DNA of 60,335 nt from Halobacteriovoraceae bacterium (GTDB taxonomy: Bacteria > Bdellovibrionota > Bacteriovoracia > Bacteriovoracales > Bacteriovoracaceae). How positions within the stretch are numbered: the first letter of the stretch is position 1; each line of letters opens with the position of its first letter. The notes below the pieces were generated by a model, which was not told the DNA's origin, ran no database searches, and was given only the letters and a program-made list of their open reading frames with translations. The stretch is taken from positions 1-60,335 of the forward strand of contig PASP01000001.1 in assembly GCA_002712005.1 (NCBI GenBank). Direction: 5' to 3'. Below are positions 17,296 through 26,084 of the stretch, in pieces. Position numbers and translations under genes: made by a program.

Positions 17296-17826
17296 CTATT
17301 TTAAAGCTTGCTCTACTGCTTGGACAAGGCTTTTTGAAAAAGGTTCATCCCCGCTTTTGAACCTTTTCAAAAGCGTCCCATTCTTAGAAATCAGAAACTT
17401 TTCAAAGTTCCAGGATATTTCTCCGCCTGACTGTGTCAGTTCTTTGAAAAGGGCCGGTTTATCTGAACCCGTCACCACGGTTTTTTCTGCGATAGGAAAA
17501 GTCGCTCCATATTTGAGTCTACAAAACTTTGCAACTTCCTTATTACCCTCAGGTGTTTGTCCACCAAAGTCATTGGATGGTACACCTACGATGTTAAAAC
17601 CTTTGTCTTTATATTTTTTATAGAGCTTTTCTAGGTCATCAAGTTGCCCTGTATAGCCACAACGAGTGGCAATATTAACGATCATAAAAGCTTTACCCTT
17701 CAAGGAAGAAAGTTCTAATTTCTTACCATTTGTTAGTTTTAACTCATGATCATAGATATTATTTTTCTCAGCCTTAACGAGTGAGACTGTGAATAAAAAT
17801 AAGAGAATTAACGATAACTTTTTCAT
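17296..17826 (-). CDS. Glutathione peroxidase family protein, exported
   Basis: The 176-residue protein has a Sec signal peptide (1-19) and a thioredoxin-fold peroxidase domain. The catalytic set is complete in its cysteine form: Cys56 in NIATRCGYT, Gln90 in FGGQTPE, and Trp139/Asn140 in SWNFEKF. Family members reduce hydroperoxides using thioredoxin-like donors or glutathione. The signal peptide puts it in the periplasm. The start lies 36 bases from the palindrome at 17863, which it shares with the divergent TonB receptor. Confidence 0.93.
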   Translation of the reverse strand: MKKLSLILLFLFTVSLVKAEKNNIYDHELKLTNGKKLELSSLKGKAFMIVNIATRCGYTGQLDDLEKLYKKYKDKGFNIVGVPSNDFGGQTPEGNKEVAKFCRLKYGATFPIAEKTVVTGSDKPALFKELTQSGGEISWNFEKFLISKNGTLLKRFKSGDEPFSKSLVQAVEQALK

Positions 17827-17862
17827 ATATAAACCCCTCTTTGTTTACTCGAACGACCTTTT

Positions 17863-17879
17863 GTTTGACTTATCAAACT
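17863..17879 (+). promoter_or_regulatory. 17-bp palindromic element, exact copy 1 (GTTTGACTTATCAAACT)
   Basis: GTTTGA and TCAAAC are perfect inverted arms around CTTA. The same 17 bases occur on the minus strand at 31126-31142, and a 14/17 match lies at 50809-50825. Here it ends 50 bases before the TonB receptor start and 36 bases from the divergent peroxidase start. The TTGACT inside it could be a -35 box, with TAAATA 17 bases later, but the palindrome suggests a dimeric regulator. Confidence 0.65.
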
Positions 17880-17929
17880 ACGGCTTCTAAATATGAAGTT
17901 ATCAGTAACTCTATCGAGGTATAACCAAT

Positions 17930-20041
17930 ATGCGTCATATTTTAACTCTCACTATTATGTTGAACCTAGTCACCTCTGGCAACGCCCAAGAGGTGGACAG
18001 TAATATAAAGGGAAACGATGTCATCGTAACCGCAAGAAAAAAGAAAGAAAAAATAGAAGATATCCCTATCAGTATCCGTCAATTTGATGAACAAGAAATT
18101 GAAGATGCCGGAATCGAAGATGTACGTGATGTTGTTGAACTAACACCTAATGTTTCCATTATTGGTAGTACTTCACCTCGCTATATTACTCCTTATATCC
18201 GAGGGCAAGGAAACCAAGACTTAAATTTACCTGAAGAGATATCAGTGGGGTTCTATCTAGATGGTGTTCCTCTTCCTCGCTATGCCTTTGATAATGAGCT
18301 CATCGATATTCAATCTGTTGAAGTACTAAGAGGACCTCAAGGTACGCTCTATGGAAGAAATAGTCAGGCAGGCTCTATCAACATTCACACGAAAGACCCT
18401 AATCAAAATGATGGGCATAAAATAACAGCAGAAGTTGGTAACTTAGACAAAAGAGCTTTTACGGGAACGACTAATTTTGCGATGGCCGATGGAAAAGTTC
18501 AGAACCGTCTAAGCTTAAAATATAAAAAGATTGATGGGTATATTGAAGATGTTATTCAGAAAAAAGACTTAGGTGCATCTGAAGTAAAAGGATTCAATAA
18601 CACACTTCTTTTCAAGCCTTCCGACTCTTTCAAACTCACTTTTAAAGTTGGAGGACAGAAAGAAAACGGAACCGACCCTTTCTTTGTTCAAAGGGGAATT
18701 GAAGGTTATCCAAAGTCTGGACAAGATATTAATCCCACTTACGAGATGAATCTCATCACAACTTCATTAAAAGCAGAAAAAGATCTTGGCTCAATGGTTT
18801 TGACGGGAATTGCTGCATTTAACTACTACGACTTCGCAGTAAAGTATGATGAAGCTGATCAATTTACAGGAGCGACAGTTCTTGCTGGAGGCTTGTCCAC
18901 ATATCTTAATGATCCAAGTGTACTCTGGAGAGACCTTGATGAAAGACAAAGACAATACTTTGCCGAGTTGAGATTAAATAACAAAGATACAGATTTCTCC
19001 TGGACGACAGGTTTGAACTACACCCGTAGTTCTTACAATCTAGTTTCCGACGTAAATACTATTAGTGGTTTTTCTCTCGTAGATGTTTACCAAGACATTC
19101 TCTTAAACACCGACTCTTTTTCTGCATTTGGTGAAGGAACGAAAAAACTGACCGACACCTTAGACTTTACTCTTGGTGCTCGTCTTATGCATGACCGCAA
19201 AGACTTCGACTCTTATCATACTTCAGATGCTCTTAGTAATTACTCTCAAGATAGTGATATCTCTTATACTGACTACTCGGCTCGTGCATCAGTTTCCCAT
19301 CAGACGACTGATGAAATGAAAACCTACTTCACTTTTGCAAGAGGATATCAATCAGGAGGATTTGCCTCTTACCAGTCAAATAACTATAGAGGTAATGCAG
19401 TTGATGAGGTTCCTTATGGAGAATCTTCTTCACTAACGTATGAACTTGGAATGAAGGGAGTATTTCTCAATAAGAAATTGAGATTAAATTCTGCTCTCTT
19501 TTTCAATGACATAAAAGATAAGCAAGTCAGAGTTCGTATCAATAATAATACTGAATATAGAAATGTTGATACAGACTCTTATGGTGCTGAGATTGAATCA
19601 AAATTACAGGTTACCTCAGATGTTGAGGCGGGACTAAATATTGGATACACCAACTCGAAATTTGCCGAAAGTGTAGCAGGAAATACTTCTTTAGCCGAAG
19701 GCGCAAGAGTTAAAAATGTTCCCTACTTTATGGGAAGTGCTCACTCACAATATTCTCGCTTTTTCGAATCTTTAAATGGAATGCTTATTTTCAGAGCTAC
19801 TTACAAGTATATGGGGAGCCGCTATGGAGATAACCTAAATCAGGTAAAGATGGGAAGCTACGGGCTTTGGAACTTCAGAGCGACGCTTGATAAAGAACTT
19901 TACAGTATTACAGCATATATCAATAACGCTTTTGATAAAGTGTATGAAAATCAAGCTTATTACTATTCCGCTCTACGTACAGAAGTTTCCACTCCAGGAA
20001 CACCTCGTCTCTATGGGATAAAAGGAACATTACGCTTCTAG
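17930..20041 (+). CDS. TonB-dependent outer-membrane receptor
   Basis: The 703-residue protein has a Sec signal peptide (1-19), a TonB-box-like DVIVTAR segment and a plug domain containing YIRGQGNQD, VLRGPQGTLYGRN and GSINIHT. A beta-barrel follows, ending with a terminal Phe (GTLRF). The substrate is not evident from sequence. The plug resembles the large family of receptors for siderophores and organic ligands. It shares an exact promoter palindrome with the gene heading the siderophore region, so a ferric-siderophore role is an attractive inference. No other receptor adjoins the synthesis operon except the riboswitch-controlled one. Confidence 0.93.
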   Translation: MRHILTLTIMLNLVTSGNAQEVDSNIKGNDVIVTARKKKEKIEDIPISIRQFDEQEIEDAGIEDVRDVVELTPNVSIIGSTSPRYITPYIRGQGNQDLNLPEEISVGFYLDGVPLPRYAFDNELIDIQSVEVLRGPQGTLYGRNSQAGSINIHTKDPNQNDGHKITAEVGNLDKRAFTGTTNFAMADGKVQNRLSLKYKKIDGYIEDVIQKKDLGASEVKGFNNTLLFKPSDSFKLTFKVGGQKENGTDPFFVQRGIEGYPKSGQDINPTYEMNLITTSLKAEKDLGSMVLTGIAAFNYYDFAVKYDEADQFTGATVLAGGLSTYLNDPSVLWRDLDERQRQYFAELRLNNKDTDFSWTTGLNYTRSSYNLVSDVNTISGFSLVDVYQDILLNTDSFSAFGEGTKKLTDTLDFTLGARLMHDRKDFDSYHTSDALSNYSQDSDISYTDYSARASVSHQTTDEMKTYFTFARGYQSGGFASYQSNNYRGNAVDEVPYGESSSLTYELGMKGVFLNKKLRLNSALFFNDIKDKQVRVRINNNTEYRNVDTDSYGAEIESKLQVTSDVEAGLNIGYTNSKFAESVAGNTSLAEGARVKNVPYFMGSAHSQYSRFFESLNGMLIFRATYKYMGSRYGDNLNQVKMGSYGLWNFRATLDKELYSITAYINNAFDKVYENQAYYYSALRTEVSTPGTPRLYGIKGTLRF

Positions 20042-20127
20042 TCTTCCCTGATTGAGCTTAAAGCTTTACGGCCTACAAAGATTTAACATTAAAAACGGCC
20101 AAAAATTCTTTAAAAATAGTGTTTACG

Positions 20128-20168
20128 GTGAGATTGTAGATTTTTATCTATAATCTCACTTTTTTTTT
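20128..20168 (+). terminator. Strong terminator-like hairpin just upstream of the DUF885 gene
   Basis: GTGAGATTGTAGAT pairs with ATCTATAATCTCAC (14 bp, one G-T pair, TTTT loop) and is followed by nine T residues. The T-run ends 13 bases before the ATG at 20182. It ends the TonB receptor transcript, but leaves no space for a promoter after it. The downstream gene must therefore be read through it or be controlled by it. Confidence 0.9.
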
Positions 20169-20181
20169 ACAAGGAAGGAAA

Positions 20182-22005
20182 ATGAAAAACTTAAATCTAA
20201 TTAAGTCCCTTCTTCTCTGCTTAATCCTTTTCTCCTGTGCTCACAAGTATAGTGAAAAAGAAATTCAAGAAGAAACGGCAAAACTTAATAAATTCTTCGA
20301 AGAAGTTTTTAATGAAAACATGATGAGATCACCAACGTGGCAAACTTATGTTGGACTTAAAACCAACTATGACAAGCTCAATGATGAAACAGAAGCTTTC
20401 GAAGAAGAAAGTATAGAGATCCTTAAGAAGAACTTAAAGAAATTAAAGCAATTTGATTATGATGCCCTTGATAAGCAAGCTCAAATTAGCTACGACCTTT
20501 TCAAAAAAAGTGGAGAAGACTGGTTAGATAGTCACAAGAAATGGAGATTTCATCACTTTCCATTAAATCAAATGTTTGGTTACCACTCAGGTACCCCTTC
20601 ATTTCTCATCAACATGCATAGAGTTGAAAATAAAGATCACGCTCTCGCCTATATTTCCCGTCTGAAAGAAATAAAAAGAGTTTTTGATGAGCGCATGGTT
20701 TATAACCGTAAGCAACGTGAAATGGGGATTTTTGCACCAGACTTTACTTACGATCATGTTGTAGATGCTTCGAAAAATATTATTACAGGCAAACCTTTTA
20801 CAAAATCCAAGAAAGATAGCCCACTTTACCAAGACTTCAAAAGGAAGGTAAAAGCGTTAAAGATCTCAAAGGCTGAAAAAACTCAACTCATCAAGCAAGC
20901 AGAGAAAGCGCTTGTTAATTACGTTAAGCCCGCCTATGAAGAGCTCATTACTTGGGTAAAAGAAACAGATCAAATGAATGATAAAAATGAAGGAGCCTGG
21001 GCCCTTCCTGATGGTGATGAGTATTATCGTCATCGACTAGAAAGAATCACGACTACGGATATGACTCCTAAAGAGATTCATGACTTTGGGTTAAGCGAAG
21101 TTAAAAGAATTCATGGAGAAATGAATAAAATAAAAGAAAAAGTAGGTTACAAAGGCTCACTTCAGGATTTCTTTGAGTATATGAAGACGGATAAGAAATT
21201 CTTCTATCCTAATAATAAAAGCGGAAAAGAAGCTTATCTCAAAGAAGCGAGAAAAGTTATTAGCGAGATGAAGAAAGCCCTTCCTCAAATGTTTAATACT
21301 TTCCCAAAAGCTGACCTTATGGTTAAAGCCGTGGAAGAATACAGAGAAAAAACCGCAGGAATTGCCTTCTATCAAGGGCCACCTCTATTTGGTGACAGAC
21401 CAGGTATCTATTACGTAAATCTCTATAAAATGTCGGATAATCCGAAATATGAACTGGAAGCTCTTGCTTATCACGAGGGCATACCTGGTCACCATATGCA
21501 AATTGCGATTAAAACAGAATTAGAAGACCTGCCCAAATTTCGTAGAACCGGTGGTTATACAGCTTACTCTGAAGGATGGGGCTTATACGCTGAAAGGTTA
21601 GGAAAAGACTTTGGATTCTATAAAGACCCTTACTCTGATTTTGGTCGCCTCTCTATGGAACTTTGGAGAGCTTCTCGACTTGTCGTCGATACTGGAATCC
21701 ATTACAAGAAATGGAGCCGTGAAAAAGCTATTCAATTTCTAAAAGACAATAACCCTAATGCTGAGCTTGAAATTGTAAAAGGTATTGAAAGATACTTCAT
21801 AATGCCTGCTCAAGCTACTGCCTATAAGATTGGAATGGAAAAGATTCTTCAATTAAGAAAAGAATCAAAAGAAGAACTAGGGAAAAACTTTGATATTAGA
21901 GAATTTCACGACACCATTTTAAGAAATGGAGCCCTGCCCTTGGATATACTTGAAGAGCAAGTTGACCAATGGGTCGAAAATAAAAAAGAATCTTTAAAGG
22001 CATAA
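20182..22005 (+). CDS. DUF885 family zinc-peptidase-like lipoprotein
   Basis: The 607-residue protein has a lipoprotein signal ending in LFSC (Cys19), so it is membrane-anchored in the periplasm. The body matches DUF885, a mostly helical family with the metallopeptidase-like motif HEGIPGHH (from His431) and a downstream EGWGLYAE block supplying further acidic ligands. Members are thought to be metal-dependent carboxypeptidase-like hydrolases; the substrate is unknown. AAGGAAGG lies just before the start. It follows the TonB receptor and a strong terminator-like hairpin. Confidence 0.9.
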   Translation: MKNLNLIKSLLLCLILFSCAHKYSEKEIQEETAKLNKFFEEVFNENMMRSPTWQTYVGLKTNYDKLNDETEAFEEESIEILKKNLKKLKQFDYDALDKQAQISYDLFKKSGEDWLDSHKKWRFHHFPLNQMFGYHSGTPSFLINMHRVENKDHALAYISRLKEIKRVFDERMVYNRKQREMGIFAPDFTYDHVVDASKNIITGKPFTKSKKDSPLYQDFKRKVKALKISKAEKTQLIKQAEKALVNYVKPAYEELITWVKETDQMNDKNEGAWALPDGDEYYRHRLERITTTDMTPKEIHDFGLSEVKRIHGEMNKIKEKVGYKGSLQDFFEYMKTDKKFFYPNNKSGKEAYLKEARKVISEMKKALPQMFNTFPKADLMVKAVEEYREKTAGIAFYQGPPLFGDRPGIYYVNLYKMSDNPKYELEALAYHEGIPGHHMQIAIKTELEDLPKFRRTGGYTAYSEGWGLYAERLGKDFGFYKDPYSDFGRLSMELWRASRLVVDTGIHYKKWSREKAIQFLKDNNPNAELEIVKGIERYFIMPAQATAYKIGMEKILQLRKESKEELGKNFDIREFHDTILRNGALPLDILEEQVDQWVENKKESLKA

Positions 22006-22013
22006 TGAATTCT

Positions 22014-22038
22014 AGGTGGGCTTTTGCCCACCTGTTTT
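22014..22038 (+). terminator. Terminator after the DUF885 gene
   Basis: AGGTGGGC and GCCCACCT form a perfect 8-bp GC-rich stem with a TTTT loop, eight bases after the stop codon. The following T-tract is short (GTTTTC), so termination may be partial. Confidence 0.7.
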
Positions 22039-22163
22039 CAAACAGTTAAGCATCATTATTTAAATATCTACACAATCTCTCCAAACATAATCTAGGCTTA
22101 TTTTTTCATCATAAATTAATCTATAGTGGTCTATGCCTAAATGAATTAGGCCGTGAGGTTGTT

Positions 22164-23054
22164 ATGAATGAAAAAAAACTAGTTATACCAGAAGGGTCTG
22201 AACTTAAAGAAATTGAAGAGAAAACCCATAGAGCAAAAGAAAGAATCAGAGAGGATATGAGCTCCATCCCTGTCATTATTAAACGTAATGATGAGATGAT
22301 TCGACATCCTGATGACATACTTGAGAGTTCTATAAAAGAAGGTTTAGAGCAGTTTAAACGCTCTAAGTACTCGCTGTTTTTATCGGCTATTGCTGCCGGC
22401 CTCATTCTTGGATTTGCAGCGATGAGTGTTGCGATTGTAACGGTAATTACAAAAGACTTTAGTCCTCTAACAAGAAGACTAATGACAGCGTTTGTATACC
22501 CCCTAGGCTTCCTCGTTTGTATTATGAGTAGAACTCAACTCTTTACTGAACATACGGCAAGAGCTGTTTATCCCTTTCTCGATACAAAAGTAAAACTTAA
22601 AGAGGTTTTCTATGTATGGGCCGTTGTTCTAGCAGGTAATTTATTAGGAACCTTAATCTCCTCATACCTAATTACCGGTGCCGACTCAGTAATTAGTGCT
22701 AAGCTAGGATATCTCTATATTGCCGAGCACCTCATCTCTTATTCAAATTCAGAGGTCTTTGTGAGTGCGATTTTAGCAGGATGGCTTATGGCCCAAGGCG
22801 GTTGGTTGATTGCCTCAACATCACAGGCCTTTGCTCAAATATCCTGTATTTTTGTTGTTACTTTTTTAATTGGAATCGGTGGACTACATCACTCTATCGC
22901 AGGGTCCGCAGAGGTCTTTACAGGACTCATTTTTTCAGAAAACCCACAAATATTTGAGTCTCTGAGATTTCTAACATTCGCCGTTATTGGAAATCTTGTC
23001 GGTGGTAGTATCTTTGTGGCCATTCTCAACTATGGACACATTAAGAAGACCTAA
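22164..23054 (+). CDS. Formate/nitrite transporter (FNT) family channel
   Basis: The 296-residue protein has an N-terminal soluble segment of about 70 residues and six membrane helices. It carries the FNT pattern, with MSRTQLFTEH in the second helix region, GNLLGT, and the pore histidine in GLHHSIAGSAEVF. FNT proteins pass small monovalent anions such as formate, nitrite or hydrosulfide. The long charged N-terminus resembles the YfdC branch, whose substrate is uncertain. A 6-bp inverted repeat (22135-22151) precedes its GAGG ribosome-binding site. It ends in a four-base convergent overlap with the siderophore hydroxylase gene. Confidence 0.93.
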   Translation: MNEKKLVIPEGSELKEIEEKTHRAKERIREDMSSIPVIIKRNDEMIRHPDDILESSIKEGLEQFKRSKYSLFLSAIAAGLILGFAAMSVAIVTVITKDFSPLTRRLMTAFVYPLGFLVCIMSRTQLFTEHTARAVYPFLDTKVKLKEVFYVWAVVLAGNLLGTLISSYLITGADSVISAKLGYLYIAEHLISYSNSEVFVSAILAGWLMAQGGWLIASTSQAFAQISCIFVVTFLIGIGGLHHSIAGSAEVFTGLIFSENPQIFESLRFLTFAVIGNLVGGSIFVAILNYGHIKKT

Positions 23055-24331
23055 AATGAAGTATATTGGCAAAAGTTACTCTCTTCAGGGCGAGTCTTAT
23101 AGTGATTCGTACCTGTTAGAGAGTTGTATATAACTCCTGATCTCCATGCCATAAGACTTGTTTGAGGATCAGCAATTCCATGAAAATGCCTACTCATATT
23201 CATAGCAAATATCTTATTTTCTTCAGGAAGATTTGTTTCTAAAGAATAATCCTTTTTCAAACAAGGTCTCTTTTGTTCATCAAACTTAATGAGATCAGTA
23301 ATCCCCTTCGTAAATGAAGGCAATACAGTTCTAAAACCTGTCGCTAAAATGACAACATCGGCTTTTGTTGACTCTTCTTTGTTAAAAAGAAGGTTTTCAA
23401 AAGTAATATCATAAACACCTTCTGTACCTTTAGAGATATTCTTAAGCCAACGTTTAGGTGCGATTGTGAAAGTTGGATATTTCTTTAAATAGAACTTATC
23501 TAAATATAAATCTTCGTATAGAGATTCGAGATAGTGAGGAGTATTACCATCACTTGTTAATAGCTGATCCTTAACAAGGATATCTTTATTCTTTTGATCA
23601 GCATCAAGGAATTCCGATACAAAACCTGGCGTGAAAAACTCATTAGTGAAAGCCCCTTCATCTAAAGGCATCAACGTATTTCTTCCAGTGGTCAATGTGA
23701 CGCTCTCAGCCCTTCCCCATTTTCCCTCTAGAGAGTTCTTAAATATTTCTACACCAGTTTGACCCGCACCAATAATTAAAACTCTTTTTCCAGTAAGATT
23801 GAGTTTAAACATTTGCTCACTCTTTGCGTGAAAAAGACTATCACTCACATAGGGTTTCGCTTCCTCAGGTATATTCTTAACTGGCCCAGCCCCTAAGCAT
23901 AAATTCCTAGAGGTTATCTCTGAGTGATTTGTCTTAATCTCAAATGTTTTTTTATTTTCGTTATATTTTAAATCTTCAACTTCTGTAGAATATTGAATGA
24001 GTTCACTTAAATTATCTGCAGCCCACTTCAAGTAATCCTCAAACTCGTAACGAGTCACAGCTGTTCGAGATGAATTCATCAAATGATAAAACATACCCTT
24101 TGTGACTAGATAATTAGTGAAGGTATTTTTATTTGTAGGATCAAGAGGTGTTACTAAGTCCTTAAGAAAAGATGTTTGCATGGTCGAGTCTTTAAACATT
24201 ACTTCTGAATGCCATGAAAACTTGGGTTTTCTTTCGATGAATAAAGCTTTCATATCTTTATTAGCTTCAAGTAATGTAGCCAAGCTTAAATTAAATGGCC
24301 CAACACCTATACCAACAATATCATAATTCAT
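23051..24331 (-). CDS. iucD: L-lysine N6-monooxygenase (IucD-like), siderophore synthesis
   Basis: The flavin N-monooxygenase has the FAD motif GIGVGPFNLSLA at the N-terminus, the WHSEVMFKDSTMQTSFLKDL substrate/FAD block (quoted only as WHSEVMF and TSFLKDL), the NADPH motif GAGQTGVEI and the C-terminal ATGFRTVLP motif. It N-hydroxylates the side-chain amine of lysine (possibly another diamine), the first step of aerobactin-type siderophores. I start at the ATG at 24331, because GAGGGAGAG lies just upstream and MNYDIVGIG matches the family start. It overlaps the end of the preceding synthetase gene by 11 bases. It is the last gene of the operon; 426 residues. Confidence 0.94.
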   Translation of the reverse strand: MNYDIVGIGVGPFNLSLATLLEANKDMKALFIERKPKFSWHSEVMFKDSTMQTSFLKDLVTPLDPTNKNTFTNYLVTKGMFYHLMNSSRTAVTRYEFEDYLKWAADNLSELIQYSTEVEDLKYNENKKTFEIKTNHSEITSRNLCLGAGPVKNIPEEAKPYVSDSLFHAKSEQMFKLNLTGKRVLIIGAGQTGVEIFKNSLEGKWGRAESVTLTTGRNTLMPLDEGAFTNEFFTPGFVSEFLDADQKNKDILVKDQLLTSDGNTPHYLESLYEDLYLDKFYLKKYPTFTIAPKRWLKNISKGTEGVYDITFENLLFNKEESTKADVVILATGFRTVLPSFTKGITDLIKFDEQKRPCLKKDYSLETNLPEENKIFAMNMSRHFHGIADPQTSLMAWRSGVIYNSLTGTNHYKTRPEESNFCQYTSF

Positions 24332-26084
24332 TTTTCTCTCCCTCATTGTAATATACAATGGGATTCTTAATATTCCTTCCTACCAATGGTTTTGGACTGC
24401 CTGAAGTTTCTTTATATCCGATTTTAAATCGAACATTATTTACTTGGAGTTTTTCAAACTCATCTCTTAACAGATTCATCTCTGGCGGAATATTAATGTC
24501 ATTATCTTTATAAAATTGATTAATTTCTTGATTTAATAATTTAAAGAATTCAGCTTCGGACATCATCTTAAAGTCATGACAAACCCTAGCTAAATATCTC
24601 AATACAGTTACAAAATGTCCGGTCAGAAGATCATGTATCAAGTATTGAGGAGGTAATTTACTTAAGGACTTTGTCCACTCTTCTTTAAGATGGACTGATT
24701 GATCACTCATCCTTAGATCGCCATGAAAGTCCTTTAAAATAATTCCTCTTGGAATCCCTTTTTCTAAAAAAGCAACTACATTTTGACCGTGGGCAACAAT
24801 ACCTATGCCATGAATCACCTGGAGATAATATAATGGTATGACTACATTCTTAAAGTATTCTCCAAACCATTGCGTGTAACTCATTTCACTTTCTGTAATC
24901 AATTCTTTAACAAAGCTATAGTTTTTTTCACTATCACTTTCCCTAAAGAAAAATGCAGAGACAGGATAAGCACTCTGTCCCTCTTTCAAAAGAGAAGGCA
25001 CGCTCTCTCGAACAATACAGCCTAACATTTCATTAAATCTCGATGGACTTGTTTTTAATCTAGAAAAACTACCGGCCAAAACACTTAAAGCGCCTACTTC
25101 TTTAGCTATTAACACTTTATTTCTTAGGAAATTATCTTCTTCAACGACTTTTTCAAACCCTCTAGAAACCTTATAGCCATTTTCAATAAAACGCTGAGGT
25201 ATTCCACGATAGGAACTTGTATTCAAGATAGACACTGACAATTTCATATCGGGCATCTCTTTTGACTCACAATTGCTCAATGTACGTATCGAAGCTTGTG
25301 CCGAGTAATCTGGCCCCCACTCTCCAAGACTCACGAGTAAAGATTCCTCAAGCATTCCTCTATATTGAATTTGGATATACCTATTCCATTGCCAAGGGTG
25401 AACGGGAAAAACAATATAATCCTCTAAACTAATCTTTTGGTTGTTACACTTTTCGTAAATCTCAGAAAGATCAGACTGGGTGGAGTTAAGGAAAAACTGA
25501 TCATTTTTGGCTTCCTTCAAAAAATTATTATCTAACCCCAGCAATATCTGATCACGCTTTACGGCCAACCAGTGTAATTTAAACCTACTACCAGACTCTG
25601 GTGCAAATTTCTGAAATTCATCCGCTCCCCAACCAATACGTCCTTTATTATTTAAGATCTTAGGATGACCAGGAAGAGCCGAATCTATTGCATGAAAATC
25701 AAATGATAAAAAATGATTTTTTATAGTCTCAAATCTTTCTTTAAAAATGAGATCACCATAAATAGTCTGGTTTGCTTCCTCTATAAATTGGGCCAAAGTT
25801 AGCTCATCCATACCAACTATATTATTTAATTCTATGATAAAATCTTCTAAGACAATTGTTTCTTCTCTCCCCTCAACTCGCTTTATTAAAGAGCCACTTT
25901 CAATCCATACGTTGCCAAAGATCCCAACTCTCCCACTGAATCTATATTCGATATTCTTACATGGTGAAAAAAGATAATCGCCTAGACTATGTTCGTCTTT
26001 AACAAGAATTAAGAGATCTTCAAAATGTAATTCTTCAATCGCTTTTTCTACATAAGCCTCTACAGCTTGATTATACCTATTCAT
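24321..26084 (-). CDS. iucC: IucC-like NIS siderophore synthetase
   Basis: The 587-residue NRPS-independent synthetase has the IucA/IucC signatures: GHPKILNNKGR near residue 145, the HPWQW substrate-binding segment, SIRTLSN, and KLSVSILNTSSYRG in the ATP-binding core. A C-terminal ferric-reductase-like FhuF region is included. It should adenylate a citryl carboxylate and join it to the second hydroxamate arm. The ATG at 26084 is preferred: AGAGG sits six bases upstream, and the first eight codons of the longer frame lie inside the previous gene. The overlap with that gene is eight bases, which implies translational coupling. Confidence 0.93.
   Translation of the reverse strand: MNRYNQAVEAYVEKAIEELHFEDLLILVKDEHSLGDYLFSPCKNIEYRFSGRVGIFGNVWIESGSLIKRVEGREETIVLEDFIIELNNIVGMDELTLAQFIEEANQTIYGDLIFKERFETIKNHFLSFDFHAIDSALPGHPKILNNKGRIGWGADEFQKFAPESGSRFKLHWLAVKRDQILLGLDNNFLKEAKNDQFFLNSTQSDLSEIYEKCNNQKISLEDYIVFPVHPWQWNRYIQIQYRGMLEESLLVSLGEWGPDYSAQASIRTLSNCESKEMPDMKLSVSILNTSSYRGIPQRFIENGYKVSRGFEKVVEEDNFLRNKVLIAKEVGALSVLAGSFSRLKTSPSRFNEMLGCIVRESVPSLLKEGQSAYPVSAFFFRESDSEKNYSFVKELITESEMSYTQWFGEYFKNVVIPLYYLQVIHGIGIVAHGQNVVAFLEKGIPRGIILKDFHGDLRMSDQSVHLKEEWTKSLSKLPPQYLIHDLLTGHFVTVLRYLARVCHDFKMMSEAEFFKLLNQEINQFYKDNDINIPPEMNLLRDEFEKLQVNNVRFKIGYKETSGSPKPLVGRNIKNPIVYYNEGEKNEL

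Noticed and set aside
17863-17879. Reading the shared palindrome as an FNR or Crp site
   Set aside because: FNR sites have TTGAT and ATCAA separated by four bases, giving TTGA-N6-TCAA; here TTGA and TCAA are separated by only four bases. The Crp consensus TGTGA/TCACA is absent.
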